From NCBI RefSeq assembly GCF_040500525.1, contig NZ_CP159403.1:1643125-1707124 (forward strand): a stretch of DNA of 64,000 nucleotides, written 5' to 3'. The DNA comes from Azospirillum formosense. Lineage in GTDB: Bacteria; Pseudomonadota; Alphaproteobacteria; Azospirillales; Azospirillaceae. Shown here in pieces: positions 1-7,528 of this stretch. Both the position numbers and the translations under genes were made by a program. How positions within the stretch are numbered: position 1 is the first letter of the stretch; each line of letters starts with the position of its first letter. Below the pieces are notes generated by a model that did not search any database, was not told the origin of the DNA, and saw nothing but the letters and a program-made list of their open reading frames with translations.

Positions 1-315
1 CATGCTGAAGGGCTTGGCCAGATAGTCGTCGGCCCCGGCGTCGATGCCCTGGACCTTCTCCGTCCAGGCGCCGCGGGCGGTCAGGATGATCACGGGCGTG
101 GCGATCCCGCCCGCGCGCCAGGAGCGCAGCACCGTCAGCCCGTCCACCCGCGGCAGGCCGAGGTCCAGCACGACGGCGTCGTAGGGTTCGGTCTCGCCGA
201 GGAACTGCGCCTCCTCGCCGTCGGCGGTGCGGTCCACGGCGTAGCCCTCGCCCTCCAGCCGCTCGGCGAGCTGGCGGGCGAGCGCCGGATCATCCTCGAC
301 GACGAGCAGGCGCAT
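1..315 (-). CDS. OmpR-family response regulator, N-terminal part (cut by window edge)
   Basis: The gene starts with ATG at 313-315 and runs off the left edge, leaving 105 codons. The visible part is a complete-looking receiver domain: it opens MRLLVVEDD with the acidic pair, has the phospho-acceptor Asp in VVLDLGLPRVDG, the Thr of ILTARG, and the Lys of YLAKPFS. The DNA-binding domain would lie outside the window. The PepSY gene ends immediately upstream in the same direction, the usual arrangement of PepSY, regulator and histidine kinase. It is the natural candidate to bind the tandem-repeat operator at 723-761. The target is inferred; the receiver fold is clear. Confidence 0.9.
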   Translation of the reverse strand, partial: MRLLVVEDDPALARQLAERLEGEGYAVDRTADGEEAQFLGETEPYDAVVLDLGLPRVDGLTVLRSWRAGGIATPVIILTARGAWTEKVQGIDAGADDYLAKPFSM

Positions 316-320
316 AGCGC

Positions 321-674
321 TCACCTCTTCCCATGATGGCCGCCCTCGCCCTTCCCGTTGCGTCCGCGCACCCGCAGCAGGTCGCCGGTCGCGGCGTCGT
401 ATTTCAGCTTCAGGACGCGGCCTTCGGCGGTGATGGTCTTGATCTCGTAGACGATCTGTCCGTCCTCGTCCTTGAACTCGACGTCCAGGATGTCGCCGGG
501 GAAATCGGCCTGCGCGCGGGCCAGGATGGCCTCCAGCGGCAGCGCGCGGCCCGAGCGGAACGCCTCCCGCGCCCGTTCATGGTCGCGGTCGCCATCGTCG
601 CCCGCCACCGCGTTCCCCGGCAGGGCGGCGGCGAGGAGAACCAGGGACAGCAGGGCGGTGCGGAGGGCGTTCAT
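321..674 (-). CDS. Secreted PepSY-domain protein
   Basis: A 117-residue protein with an N-terminal signal peptide (hydrophobic stretch about residues 6-24, ending near AVAG), so it is probably periplasmic. Residues about 35-105 form a PepSY domain, with the typical alternating strands DVEFKDEDGQIVYEIKTI and VLKLKYDAATGDLL. The tail is basic and Gly/His-rich. PepSY proteins commonly accompany two-component systems and may modulate the sensor or bind ligands. The response regulator gene starts 5 bp after this stop, so the two are almost certainly one transcript. Expression probably starts from the divergent operator region at 723-761. Confidence 0.85.
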   Translation of the reverse strand: MNALRTALLSLVLLAAALPGNAVAGDDGDRDHERAREAFRSGRALPLEAILARAQADFPGDILDVEFKDEDGQIVYEIKTITAEGRVLKLKYDAATGDLLRVRGRNGKGEGGHHGKR

Positions 675-722
675 GGTCGGGACCGGCGGGCGAATGGACC
701 TTCCCAGTTAGCACAAAGCCGG

Positions 723-761
723 CTGAACGGCACCTGAATGGGCCGCTCAGGCTCCGTTCAG
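723..761. promoter_or_regulatory. Two-sided tandem-repeat operator between pepSY and the cytochrome operon
   Basis: CTGAAC at 723-728 is followed 11 bp later by CTGAAT at 734-739. On the other strand, CTGAAC (756-761) and CTGAGC (745-750) are also spaced 11 bp. Two direct repeats one helical turn apart is the normal binding site of an OmpR-type dimer. Here two such sites face each other, one per divergent transcript. The regulator is probably the one encoded at the left edge; that link is inference. Confidence 0.6.
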
Positions 762-829
762 CGTGGACGGCGCAGTCTCCGCGGCAACCGACACGCCCCC
801 CTTGGGGAGCGCCGCTTTGGAGACCGCCG

Positions 830-985
830 ATGATCCGCAGGATGCTGACCCACACCGCCGCCGCGACGCTCGTCATCGCCGTGGCGGCCTTCGCCTTCCA
901 GGCCCTGTCCGACGGGGGCGGCATGACCCGCACCGCCTGGACGCTGGCCGCCGCCATCGCGGGGGGCGATCATGACGTCGACTGA
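830..985 (+). CDS. Small membrane-type protein at the head of the cytochrome operon
   Basis: A 51-codon reading frame starting at ATG 830, with a good ribosome-binding site (GGAG at about 819-822). It has one hydrophobic segment, roughly residues 8-25, and a short acidic end. It overlaps the start of the b561 gene by 14 bp, so translation is probably coupled. I do not recognise a family. Position and SD site favour a real gene, but it is short and unsupported by homology I can see. Confidence 0.45.
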   Translation: MIRRMLTHTAAATLVIAVAAFAFQALSDGGGMTRTAWTLAAAIAGGDHDVD

Positions 986-1511
986 ACCCCGCCCCGAACA
1001 GGCGCGCCGCACACCGGGCCGGCTGCTGTTCCTGTTCGCCTTTCACGCCGCGCTGTCGGGCGCCTTCATCGTCGCCTACCTGACCGGGGACGAGGACACC
1101 TACGCCATGCACCAGGTCGCCGGCTACACGGCGCTGGCCGCGCTGGCGGTGCGGCTTCTGGCCGGGGCGCTGATGCCCATGGGACCGCTGCGCCTGCCCC
1201 GCCCCTCCCTGGCCGCCACGCTGGACTGGCTGCGCCGCGCCGCCTTGGGCGAGGCGCGGGCCTGGGGACAGCGCAGCCCGCTGCTCGCCTGGATGGCGCT
1301 GGCGCTGCTGGCCGTGGTGGGGGCTGCCGCGCTCAGCGGAGCGGTCGCCGACTTTGTCATCCCCTTCGAAAAGCTGCACGAGGCGCTGGGCGAATTCTCC
1401 CTGCCCGTCGTGCTGGCTCATGCCGCCCTGGTCCTGGCCCTGCTCGGCCTGAAGAAGGCCGCGGGCCGGCGGGCCCGCTCCACCCCCCGCCACGAGGTCA
1501 TCGCCCCATGA
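972..1511 (+). CDS. Cytochrome b561-type membrane subunit
   Basis: A 179-residue integral membrane protein with four hydrophobic segments (about 17-36, 48-66, 97-117 and 134-152). His residues within or next to them (FHAAL, MHQVAGY, KLHEALG, AHAALV) suit b-heme ligation. It belongs to the cytochrome b561 / Ni,Fe-hydrogenase b-subunit type that passes quinol electrons to periplasmic c-type cytochromes. The next two genes encode such cytochromes (SHP and DHC). The SHP gene start overlaps its end by 4 bp, showing tight operon structure. Confidence 0.85.
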   Translation: MTSTEPRPEQARRTPGRLLFLFAFHAALSGAFIVAYLTGDEDTYAMHQVAGYTALAALAVRLLAGALMPMGPLRLPRPSLAATLDWLRRAALGEARAWGQRSPLLAWMALALLAVVGAAALSGAVADFVIPFEKLHEALGEFSLPVVLAHAALVLALLGLKKAAGRRARSTPRHEVIAP

Positions 1512-1930
1512 TCCGCTTCCTTCTGCCGACGCTGGCCATCTTCGCCGTGGGTGGGGCCATCGCCGCCACCGCGAACCCGGCGCGCACCGCCCTGCTCGAC
1601 GGCTACGCCGCCCAGGCGACGGCGCAGTCGCCCGCCTTCGCCGGCTTCTCCGCCGAGCGTGGGCGCGCGCTCTATCTCGGCCCGCACGGCGGCGGCAAGC
1701 CGGAGACCAACGCCTGCGCCGCCTGCCACACCCCCGACCCGACCGCCCGGGGCCGCCACCAGCGGACCGGGCGCGGGATCGAGCCGATGGCCGTCTCCGC
1801 CAACCCCAAGCGCTTCACCGATCCGGTGGAGATGGAGAAGCGCTTCGACCGCGACTGCCCCAACGTCCTCGGCCGCGCCTGCACGGCGCAGGAGAAGGGC
1901 GACTTCATCACCTACCTCGCCGGCCAGTGA
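1508..1930 (+). CDS. shp: SHP-type monoheme cytochrome c (DUF1924)
   Basis: A 140-residue exported protein with a signal peptide over about residues 1-20. It has one heme c site, CAACH (about residues 71-75), followed by TPDPTARG. The region from about 80 to 140, including EPMAVSANPKRFTD and FITYL, matches the DUF1924 / sphaeroides heme protein family. SHP proteins are high-spin cytochromes able to bind O2 or NO, and are reduced by the diheme cytochrome DHC. The gene order b561-SHP-DHC beside a two-component system is the known arrangement in Rhodobacter and Shewanella. Physiological role remains open even in the family. Confidence 0.85.
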   Translation: MIRFLLPTLAIFAVGGAIAATANPARTALLDGYAAQATAQSPAFAGFSAERGRALYLGPHGGGKPETNACAACHTPDPTARGRHQRTGRGIEPMAVSANPKRFTDPVEMEKRFDRDCPNVLGRACTAQEKGDFITYLAGQ

Positions 1931-1939
1931 GGCCAACCA

Positions 1940-2389
1940 ATGAGGACCCCCGCCATGCCCCGCCGCTTCGCCGCCGCGACTGCCCTCCTGCTGCTGCTGC
2001 CCGGCGCCGCCGCGTCGGCCAACGAGTTCGAGCGCGTCCGCCCCGTGACCAACGACGCCACCCGCAAGGAGTGCGGGGAATGCCACATGGCCTTCCAGCC
2101 CGGCCTGCTGCCGGCGGGAAGCTGGACCCGGATCATGGACGGGCTGGACGACCATTTCGGCGAGAAGGCCAGCCTGCCGCCCGGCCCGGCGGCGGAGATC
2201 CGCGCCTATCTGACCGGCAACGCCGCCGGGCGCGGCGACCCCGCGCTCCTGCGCATCACCGAGCAGCGCTGGTGGCTGCGCGAGCACCGCTTCCGCCCGG
2301 AGGTCTGGCTGCGCAGGGACGTGCTGTCCAAGGCCAACTGCGAAGCCTGCCACCGCAACGCCGCCCGCGGCCTCTACGAGGACGACTGA
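1940..2389 (+). CDS. dhc: Diheme cytochrome c (DHC type)
   Basis: A 149-residue exported protein. A signal peptide covers about residues 6-28 if translation begins at the first ATG; a second ATG five codons later is equally possible. Two c-type heme sites are visible: CGECH at about 51-55 and CEACH near residue 136-140. The spacing and the WWLREHRF segment fit the DHC family, electron donor to SHP. It lies 9 bp after shp and completes the operon that takes electrons from quinol via b561. Confidence 0.85.
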   Translation: MRTPAMPRRFAAATALLLLLPGAAASANEFERVRPVTNDATRKECGECHMAFQPGLLPAGSWTRIMDGLDDHFGEKASLPPGPAAEIRAYLTGNAAGRGDPALLRITEQRWWLREHRFRPEVWLRRDVLSKANCEACHRNAARGLYEDD

Positions 2390-2453
2390 GGGGGCGGGAC
2401 AAAGCGTTGCCGCGACGGTTGTCTTTGGGAGCGATCAGAGAGGGAGGAGCATC

Positions 2454-2660
2454 ATGGACCACGACACCTTCAACATGGGCATCCGGAAGTACCTGAAGGT
2501 CGTCGGCGTCACCTCGCAGCGCGAGATCGAGCGCGCCGTGACCGAAGCGATGGAAGCCGGAAAGCTGAAGGGCAACGAAACGCTCCAGGCCCGCGTCGTG
2601 CTGACCGTCGAGGGCATCGGGCTGGAGCACGAGATCAAGGGGGAGATCGCGTTGGAGTAA
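2454..2660 (+). CDS. Small conserved protein, DUF6494-like
   Basis: A 68-residue soluble protein with a strong ribosome-binding site (GAGGGAGGAG just before the ATG). It has a helical N-terminal half (FNMGIRKYLKVVGVTSQREI) and a short strand-rich C-terminal half ending in EIALE. It resembles the uncharacterised DUF6494 family of proteobacteria. No catalytic motif is visible. It lies 64 bp after dhc and may be a separate transcript, since a palindromic element follows it. Confidence 0.75.
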   Translation: MDHDTFNMGIRKYLKVVGVTSQREIERAVTEAMEAGKLKGNETLQARVVLTVEGIGLEHEIKGEIALE

Positions 2661-2678
2661 GCGTCGGCACTGGTTGCC

Positions 2679-2776
2679 CCCACCCTCCCGCTTCGCGGAT
2701 CCCTCCCTCCCCCGCTGCGCAGGGGAGGGCCAGAATCCCCCTCCCCTGCGCAGCGGGGGAGGGTTGGGGTGGGGGC
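2679..2776. repeat. GC-rich palindromic element, copy 1
   Basis: Two nearly complementary arms, CCTCCCCCGCTGCGCAGGGG and CCCCTGCGCAGCGGGGGAGG, separated by a short spacer. It sits between two convergent genes, where it can fold into a long hairpin and probably acts as a bidirectional terminator. It belongs to a family found about ten times in the window. Confidence 0.85.
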
Positions 2777-2781
2777 AAGGG

Positions 2782-3549
2782 TCACCCCATCACCAACCCG
2801 CCATCCACATACAGCACCTGCCCCGTCATGAACCGGCTCCAGCCCGAGGCCAGGAACAGCACCGGGCCGGTCACGTCCTCCGGCGTGGCGATGCGGCGCA
2901 GGGGGGTCTGGGCGACGATGGCGTCCTTCACGTCCTCCTTCGTCGCCCGGCTGGCGTCGGTGGGGTAGACCAGCCCCGGCGCGACGCAGTTGACGCGGAT
3001 GCCCAGAGGCCCCAGCTCCGCCGCCAGATTGCGGCTGAAGCCGACCAGCGCCGCCTTGGCCGTCGTGTAGTCGTGATAGGGCACGGTGGGCCGGGCGACG
3101 AGGTCGGTCGCCATGTTCACGATGCTGCCGCCGGGCCGCCGCCGCATCACCGGCAACACCGCCCGGCAGACGTTGTAGGTGCCGAGCAGCGCCCCATCCA
3201 CCTGCCCCCGGTAATCCGCCCACTCGGTGTCCCAGAACAGCTTGCGCTTCTCCGGGTCGAAGGCGTAGGGGCGGAAGGCGTTGTTCACCACCACGTCGAT
3301 CTTGCCGAACTCCTCCGCCGTGCGCTCCACCATGCGGGTCACCGCGTCGGCGTCGGTCACGTCGGCCTGGACCGCCCAGGCGTCGCCGCCCGCCTCGCGG
3401 CAAGCGGCGACCACCGCCTGGGCGGCGTCCGCATTCTGGAGGTAGTTGACGGCGACCGCCGCCCCCTCCGCCGCGAAGGCCTTGGCGATGGCGGCGCCGA
3501 TGCCGCGGCTGGCGCCGGTGACGAGGACGGTCTTGTCGCGGAAATCCAT
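2782..3549 (-). CDS. Short-chain dehydrogenase/reductase, last gene of the TPP-riboswitch operon
   Basis: A 255-residue classical SDR. The cofactor motif TGASRGIG is at residues 11-18, the NNAF motif at 89-92, and the catalytic pair Tyr161/Lys165 in YTTAK. The usual catalytic Ser is Thr148 (VNMATD). The C-terminal FMTGQVLYVDGG segment is typical of FabG-like enzymes. It lies 17 bp after the substrate-binding protein gene and is the sixth gene behind the riboswitch. Family knowledge supports NAD(P)H-dependent reduction of a carbonyl or the reverse. In this operon it could reduce the aldehyde made by the LuxC-like enzyme to an alcohol, which is inference. Confidence 0.85.
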   Translation of the reverse strand: MDFRDKTVLVTGASRGIGAAIAKAFAAEGAAVAVNYLQNADAAQAVVAACREAGGDAWAVQADVTDADAVTRMVERTAEEFGKIDVVVNNAFRPYAFDPEKRKLFWDTEWADYRGQVDGALLGTYNVCRAVLPVMRRRPGGSIVNMATDLVARPTVPYHDYTTAKAALVGFSRNLAAELGPLGIRVNCVAPGLVYPTDASRATKEDVKDAIVAQTPLRRIATPEDVTGPVLFLASGWSRFMTGQVLYVDGGLVMG

Positions 3550-3566
3550 GGTGGGCCAAGCCTTCC

Positions 3567-4544
3567 TTATTCGGGGATCAGGTCGGACCGGACCAGCTTG
3601 GCCATGTCGAGGTCCGCCGCGATCAGGCCGAGCTGCCTGAAGGTGTCCGCCCCCTTCTGCATCAGCTCCGGATCGAAATGGCCGAGGCCCTTGGCCTTCG
3701 TCGTCTCCGACACGCTGGAGGCGTTGCGCAGCGTGATGATGGCGAGGTTAGTGGCCTCGTCGCGGCCGTTGATGGCGCGGGTCACGGCGAGGCGGGCGGC
3801 CTCCTCCGGCTCGGCGATCATCCAGGCGGCGCTGTCGCGGTAGGCGGCGAGGAAGCGCTTCAGAACGTCCTTCTTCGTGCGGTAGGTCTCCTCCGTCACC
3901 ACGAAGATGTCGGAGGGCAGGTTCAGCGTGTCCTTGACCTCGATGACGTTGATGTCCTTCAGGCCCTTCTGCATGCCGACATGCAGGCCGGTGTCGGTCG
4001 CCGCGGTGGCGTCCACCTGACCCTGGATGACGGGGGCGAAGTTCAGCAGGCCGGTCACCTCGATGGTCACGTCCTTCTCGCTCAGCCCCACCTGATGCAG
4101 AAGCACCTGGAGGTTCTGGCGCGTGCCGCTGGACAGGCTGTAGACGCCGATGCGCTTGCCCTTGAGGTCCTCGGGTTTGGTGATGTTGCGCTCCTTCGGC
4201 GACACCACGTTGAAGACGTTCTGCGGGTAGATGTTGTAGATGGCGATCAGCTTCTCGCCCTTGTCGAGCGCCAGGTAGAAGGAGGCCGGGTCGGTGAAGG
4301 CGACATCGGCCTGACCGGTCAGCATGTTCTGGATGGCCGATCCGCCGCCGGTTCCCGGCACATAGCCGAGATCGATCCCCTTGGCCTTGAAGAAGCCCTT
4401 GTCCGGCTCGGCCAGCAGGTTGGTGATCTCGCTGATCGGCTGGCTCCAGCCCGCCACGGTCACCTTGTCGAGCGCCAGCGCGGGGGAGGAGAGGAGGAAG
4501 GCCGAAACGGCGACGGCACCCAGGGTGCGCAGGAACCCGAACAT
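3567..4544 (-). CDS. NMT1/THI5-type ABC transporter substrate-binding protein
   Basis: A 325-residue periplasmic binding protein starting at ATG 4544, preceded by AAAGGA. A longer upstream frame exists, but this start gives a clean signal peptide (about residues 1-24, ending ALA). The mature part follows the NMT1/THI5 fold: KVTVAGWSQPISEITNLLA, then GGGSAIQNMLTGQADVAFTDP. This family includes ThiY, which binds pyrimidine precursors of thiamine, but also nitrate, sulfonate and other binders. Placement behind a TPP riboswitch argues for a thiamine-related ligand. It lies 7 bp after the permease gene. Confidence 0.8.
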   Translation of the reverse strand: MFGFLRTLGAVAVSAFLLSSPALALDKVTVAGWSQPISEITNLLAEPDKGFFKAKGIDLGYVPGTGGGSAIQNMLTGQADVAFTDPASFYLALDKGEKLIAIYNIYPQNVFNVVSPKERNITKPEDLKGKRIGVYSLSSGTRQNLQVLLHQVGLSEKDVTIEVTGLLNFAPVIQGQVDATAATDTGLHVGMQKGLKDINVIEVKDTLNLPSDIFVVTEETYRTKKDVLKRFLAAYRDSAAWMIAEPEEAARLAVTRAINGRDEATNLAIITLRNASSVSETTKAKGLGHFDPELMQKGADTFRQLGLIAADLDMAKLVRSDLIPE

Positions 4545-4551
4545 CGTGTGA

Positions 4552-5298
4552 TTATCCTTTCCACGGACGGCGCAGCAGCCACCGCTCAAGCCCGGCGGCG
4601 GCCTGATAAACGATCATGCCCAGCAGCGTGATGACGATGAACAGGGCGAACATCATGGTCGAATCCATCATCCCCTGCGCCGCGATGATCGAGGCGCCCA
4701 GCCCCTGCCGGCCGCCGATGAACTCGCCGACGACGGCGCCGACCAGCGCCAGCACCACGGCGACGCGCAGGCCCGCCAGGATCACCGGCAGGCCGGAGGG
4801 GATCTTGAGGCGCAGCAGGGTCTGCAGGCGCGTCGCCCGCAGCATGCGGAACAGCTCCCGCTTGTTGGGATCGACCTGCTGGAGGCCGGTCATGGTGTTC
4901 TCCAGCAGCGGAAAGAAGCAGATCAGCGCCGTGATGACCACGGTGGAGGTCATGCCGAAGCCGAACCAGACGATGAACAGCGGCCCCAGGGCCAGCTTCG
5001 GCACCACTTGGCTGGCGAGGATGTAGGGGTAGAACAGGCGGCGCAGCACCGGCACCTCGGCCAGCAGCACCCCGGCGAGGAAGCCGATGGTGCAGCCGGC
5101 GGCGAGGCCCATCGCCATCTCCGCCGTGGTGACCCAGAGATGCGGCAGCAGATAGCCGCCGGCCAGCCCGTCCCACAGCGTGCGCAGCACCGCCGAGGGC
5201 AGCGGCACAACCAGCGCCGACACCCCCGCCACCCGGCAATAGACCTCCCACCCCGCCAGAAGCAGGACGAGCAGCAGGGCGGAGGCGAGGCGGACCAT
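4552..5298 (-). CDS. ABC transporter permease (ThiX-like by context)
   Basis: A 248-residue inner-membrane protein with about six hydrophobic segments. It carries the BPD_transp_1 cytoplasmic loop, here about residues 150-185 (PNKRELFRMLRATRLQTLLRLKIPSG shortened), which docks with the ATPase. It is the size of SsuC/ThiX permeases. The start ATG at 5296-5298 shares one base with the stop of the ATPase gene (TGATG), so the two are translationally coupled. Function as importer of a thiamine-related compound follows from the riboswitch and the binding protein, not from the permease itself. Confidence 0.85.
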   Translation of the reverse strand: MVRLASALLLVLLLAGWEVYCRVAGVSALVVPLPSAVLRTLWDGLAGGYLLPHLWVTTAEMAMGLAAGCTIGFLAGVLLAEVPVLRRLFYPYILASQVVPKLALGPLFIVWFGFGMTSTVVITALICFFPLLENTMTGLQQVDPNKRELFRMLRATRLQTLLRLKIPSGLPVILAGLRVAVVLALVGAVVGEFIGGRQGLGASIIAAQGMMDSTMMFALFIVITLLGMIVYQAAAGLERWLLRRPWKG

Positions 5299-6068
5299 CA
5301 CGATGCGCGCTCCAGCGCCACCTTCTCGGGATTGCCGTCCATGGCGCGGCGCAGTTCCAGGCACAGGGCGTTGAAGCGCGGGCTGTAGCGGACGTCGCGC
5401 CCGCGCGGGCGGGCCAGCGGCACCGGCAGGGCGTGGCGCAGGTGCCCACCCTCCATCACCGCCACCCGGTCGGCCAGATAGACCGCTTCCGCGATGTCGT
5501 GGGTGACGAACAGCACGGTGGTGCGGTGGCGGGCGCAGAGCGTCAGCAGGTCGTTCTGCAACTCCTCCCGCGTGATGGCGTCGAGCGCGGCGAAGGGCTC
5601 GTCGAGCAGGAGCAGCGGCGGCTCGGTGACCAGCGCGCGGGCCAGCGCGACGCGGCTCTGCTGCCCGCCCGACAGCTGGCTGGGGTAGCGTCCTTCGAGT
5701 CCGGACAGACCGACGAGGTCCAGCAGCTCCTCCGCCTTGCGGCGGTCCGCCGGCTGCGGGCGGCGCGTCAGCGACACCGGCAGAAGCAGGTTGTCGAGCA
5801 CGGTCCGCCACTCCAGCAGCGTCGGCGCCTGGAAGACGAAGCCGACCTGGGCGCCCGGCCCCCGCACCGGCTCCCCCTGGATGCGGACGCTGCCGGTCGA
5901 GGGGGTCAGCAGCCCGGCGACCAGCTTCAGCAGGGTCGTCTTGCCGCAGCCGCTGCGCCCGACCAGCGCGTGGAACTCGCCCTCCCCGATGGTCCAGTCG
6001 ACGCGGTCCAGGATGGTGCCGCCGCCCGGGACGCCGTAGCCGGCCTGTTCGATGCTGACGAAGGGCAT
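5298..6068 (-). CDS. ABC transporter ATP-binding protein (ThiZ-like by context)
   Basis: A 256-residue ATPase. Walker A is GRSGCGKTT (about residues 38-46), the Q-loop is GFVFQAP, the signature LSGGQQSRVALARAL, Walker B LLLLDEPFAALD, and the switch His is in FVTHD. ATG 6068 is preferred over a TTG five codons upstream, because GAGG sits at a good distance before it. The C-terminal 40 residues are typical of the nitrate/sulfonate/taurine/NMT1 importer group. It is coupled to the permease by a one-base overlap. Confidence 0.88.
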   Translation of the reverse strand: MPFVSIEQAGYGVPGGGTILDRVDWTIGEGEFHALVGRSGCGKTTLLKLVAGLLTPSTGSVRIQGEPVRGPGAQVGFVFQAPTLLEWRTVLDNLLLPVSLTRRPQPADRRKAEELLDLVGLSGLEGRYPSQLSGGQQSRVALARALVTEPPLLLLDEPFAALDAITREELQNDLLTLCARHRTTVLFVTHDIAEAVYLADRVAVMEGGHLRHALPVPLARPRGRDVRYSPRFNALCLELRRAMDGNPEKVALERAS

Positions 6069-6079
6069 GGCCGGGCGCC

Positions 6080-7528
6080 TCAATCCGTGTAGGGGGCGAA
6101 AATTTCCGCCGCCCGTTCCGCCGAGCCCTCGATCTCGGTCAAGGTGACGAGGTCCAGCAGGTTGAACCGTCCGTCATGGTGCCAGCCCGCCTCCGGCGCG
6201 GTCATGCGGCCGAGCGCGCAGAGGCGCGTCACCCCGACCGCCCCCAGCGCCCCGGCGAGCGCGAACAGCTCCTCCGGCGCGGCGGCGATGCCCACGGTCT
6301 GGAGGAAGGCGCGGTAGGGCGCCAGCCCCGGCACCGCGTCGGCCAGCCGGTCCACCGCCACCACCGTCACCGTGCGGTTCAGCCCGCAAGGGCTCAGGCC
6401 GTCCGCCGCGTCGGTGTAGGCGACCGCCCAGCTTCCCACCGGATCGCCCAGCAGGGCGCGGCTCGGGTCGGCGAAGCCCTTCGTCTCCTCTGCGTTGCGC
6501 CACGCGGCGACGCTGCCCGCCTCGCCCATCGACAGGGGGCGGCGCGGGAACTTGCTGCCCAGCGCGTCCAGCTCATGCGCCAGATAGCCGGCGAATTCGC
6601 GCGGCGACACCCGCCCACCGCGCTCCACGAAAAAGGTCTGGGGCGAGTAGCAACCCTGCTGGTCGTAGCGCGCCACGTCGTAGGCCGCCTGCCGCGCCAC
6701 CGCTCCCGCCTTCCCGGCGTTGAGCGCGGAGCGGGCGACCATGGCGAAGCTGATCTTGTGGCCGTAGGGCAGGAAGCGCGTGGTGATCGGCACCCGCGCC
6801 CGGATGGCCTCCAGCGCGTCGTTGCCGCCATAGGCGACCACCGTGTCGGCGCGGGTCAGCCACGCCCGCTCCGCCGCTTCGTCGCCGCCCTTCCACCAGA
6901 CGATGGCGATGCAGTCGGCCAGCTCCGGGTCGATCTCCGCCAGGATTTGCGCGAACCAGCCGGCGAACAGCGGCTCGGCGCTCGGCAGCTTGCCGACCGT
7001 GCCGGCCTTCACCAGCAGGCCGGAGATCAGGCTCCACAGCGGCAGGCCCGGCACGTTGCCCGCCCAGACATGCAGCAGCAGCTCCGGCCCGAAGGCGCGG
7101 GCGAAGCCGCCCTTGGGCATGGGCTGGAAATCGTCGAGCACCGCCGGATTGGCGAAATCCTCGGCGATGAACTTCCGAAGCTCCGGCCCGCGGAAGGTCT
7201 TCAGATAGCCGGTCAGCCCCAGCCGGACCATCTCCGCGTCGTAGCCGGTGACCAGCGGCAGCAGCCGTTCCGCCTTCCGCCGCCACGGGTCGTCGCGGTC
7301 GAGCAGCCGGGCGACGACGCGGTCGATGGTGGCGGCGATCTCCGTGACGGTGCGGCTTCGCAAATAGGTGCGCGCGTTGGCGCGCACCCGCGTTGCCAGC
7401 TCGGCGATCTGCGCCTCGCTCAGCACCGGCACCGCCACGTCGAGCGTCTCGGCGCCGCGCCGGAAGGTCAGCGTCCGCCAATCCACCGCGTCGGCGGACA
7501 GCCCCGGCAGATGCCCGGCACGCTCCAT
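6080..7528 (-). CDS. LuxC-like acyl-CoA/acyl-protein reductase
   Basis: A 482-residue protein of the LuxC family (aldehyde dehydrogenase superfamily), which reduces an enzyme- or CoA-bound acyl group to an aldehyde with NADPH. The probable nucleophile is Cys293 in YDQQGCYSPQTFF, the place of the catalytic Cys in LuxC. HVWAGNVPGLPL (about 153-164) is the conserved nucleotide-binding-region segment. The start ATG shares one base with the stop of the LuxE-like gene. No luciferase genes (luxA, luxB) are present, so bioluminescence is not indicated. The pairing with LuxE under a TPP riboswitch points to carboxylate reduction in vitamin metabolism; the substrate is unknown. Confidence 0.82.
   Translation of the reverse strand: MERAGHLPGLSADAVDWRTLTFRRGAETLDVAVPVLSEAQIAELATRVRANARTYLRSRTVTEIAATIDRVVARLLDRDDPWRRKAERLLPLVTGYDAEMVRLGLTGYLKTFRGPELRKFIAEDFANPAVLDDFQPMPKGGFARAFGPELLLHVWAGNVPGLPLWSLISGLLVKAGTVGKLPSAEPLFAGWFAQILAEIDPELADCIAIVWWKGGDEAAERAWLTRADTVVAYGGNDALEAIRARVPITTRFLPYGHKISFAMVARSALNAGKAGAVARQAAYDVARYDQQGCYSPQTFFVERGGRVSPREFAGYLAHELDALGSKFPRRPLSMGEAGSVAAWRNAEETKGFADPSRALLGDPVGSWAVAYTDAADGLSPCGLNRTVTVVAVDRLADAVPGLAPYRAFLQTVGIAAAPEELFALAGALGAVGVTRLCALGRMTAPEAGWHHDGRFNLLDLVTLTEIEGSAERAAEIFAPYTD

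Noticed and set aside
757..769. GTTCAGCGTGGAC near 757 as another iteron
   Set aside because: Only 12 bases match one of the looser iterons, and the position is fully explained by the tandem-repeat operator.
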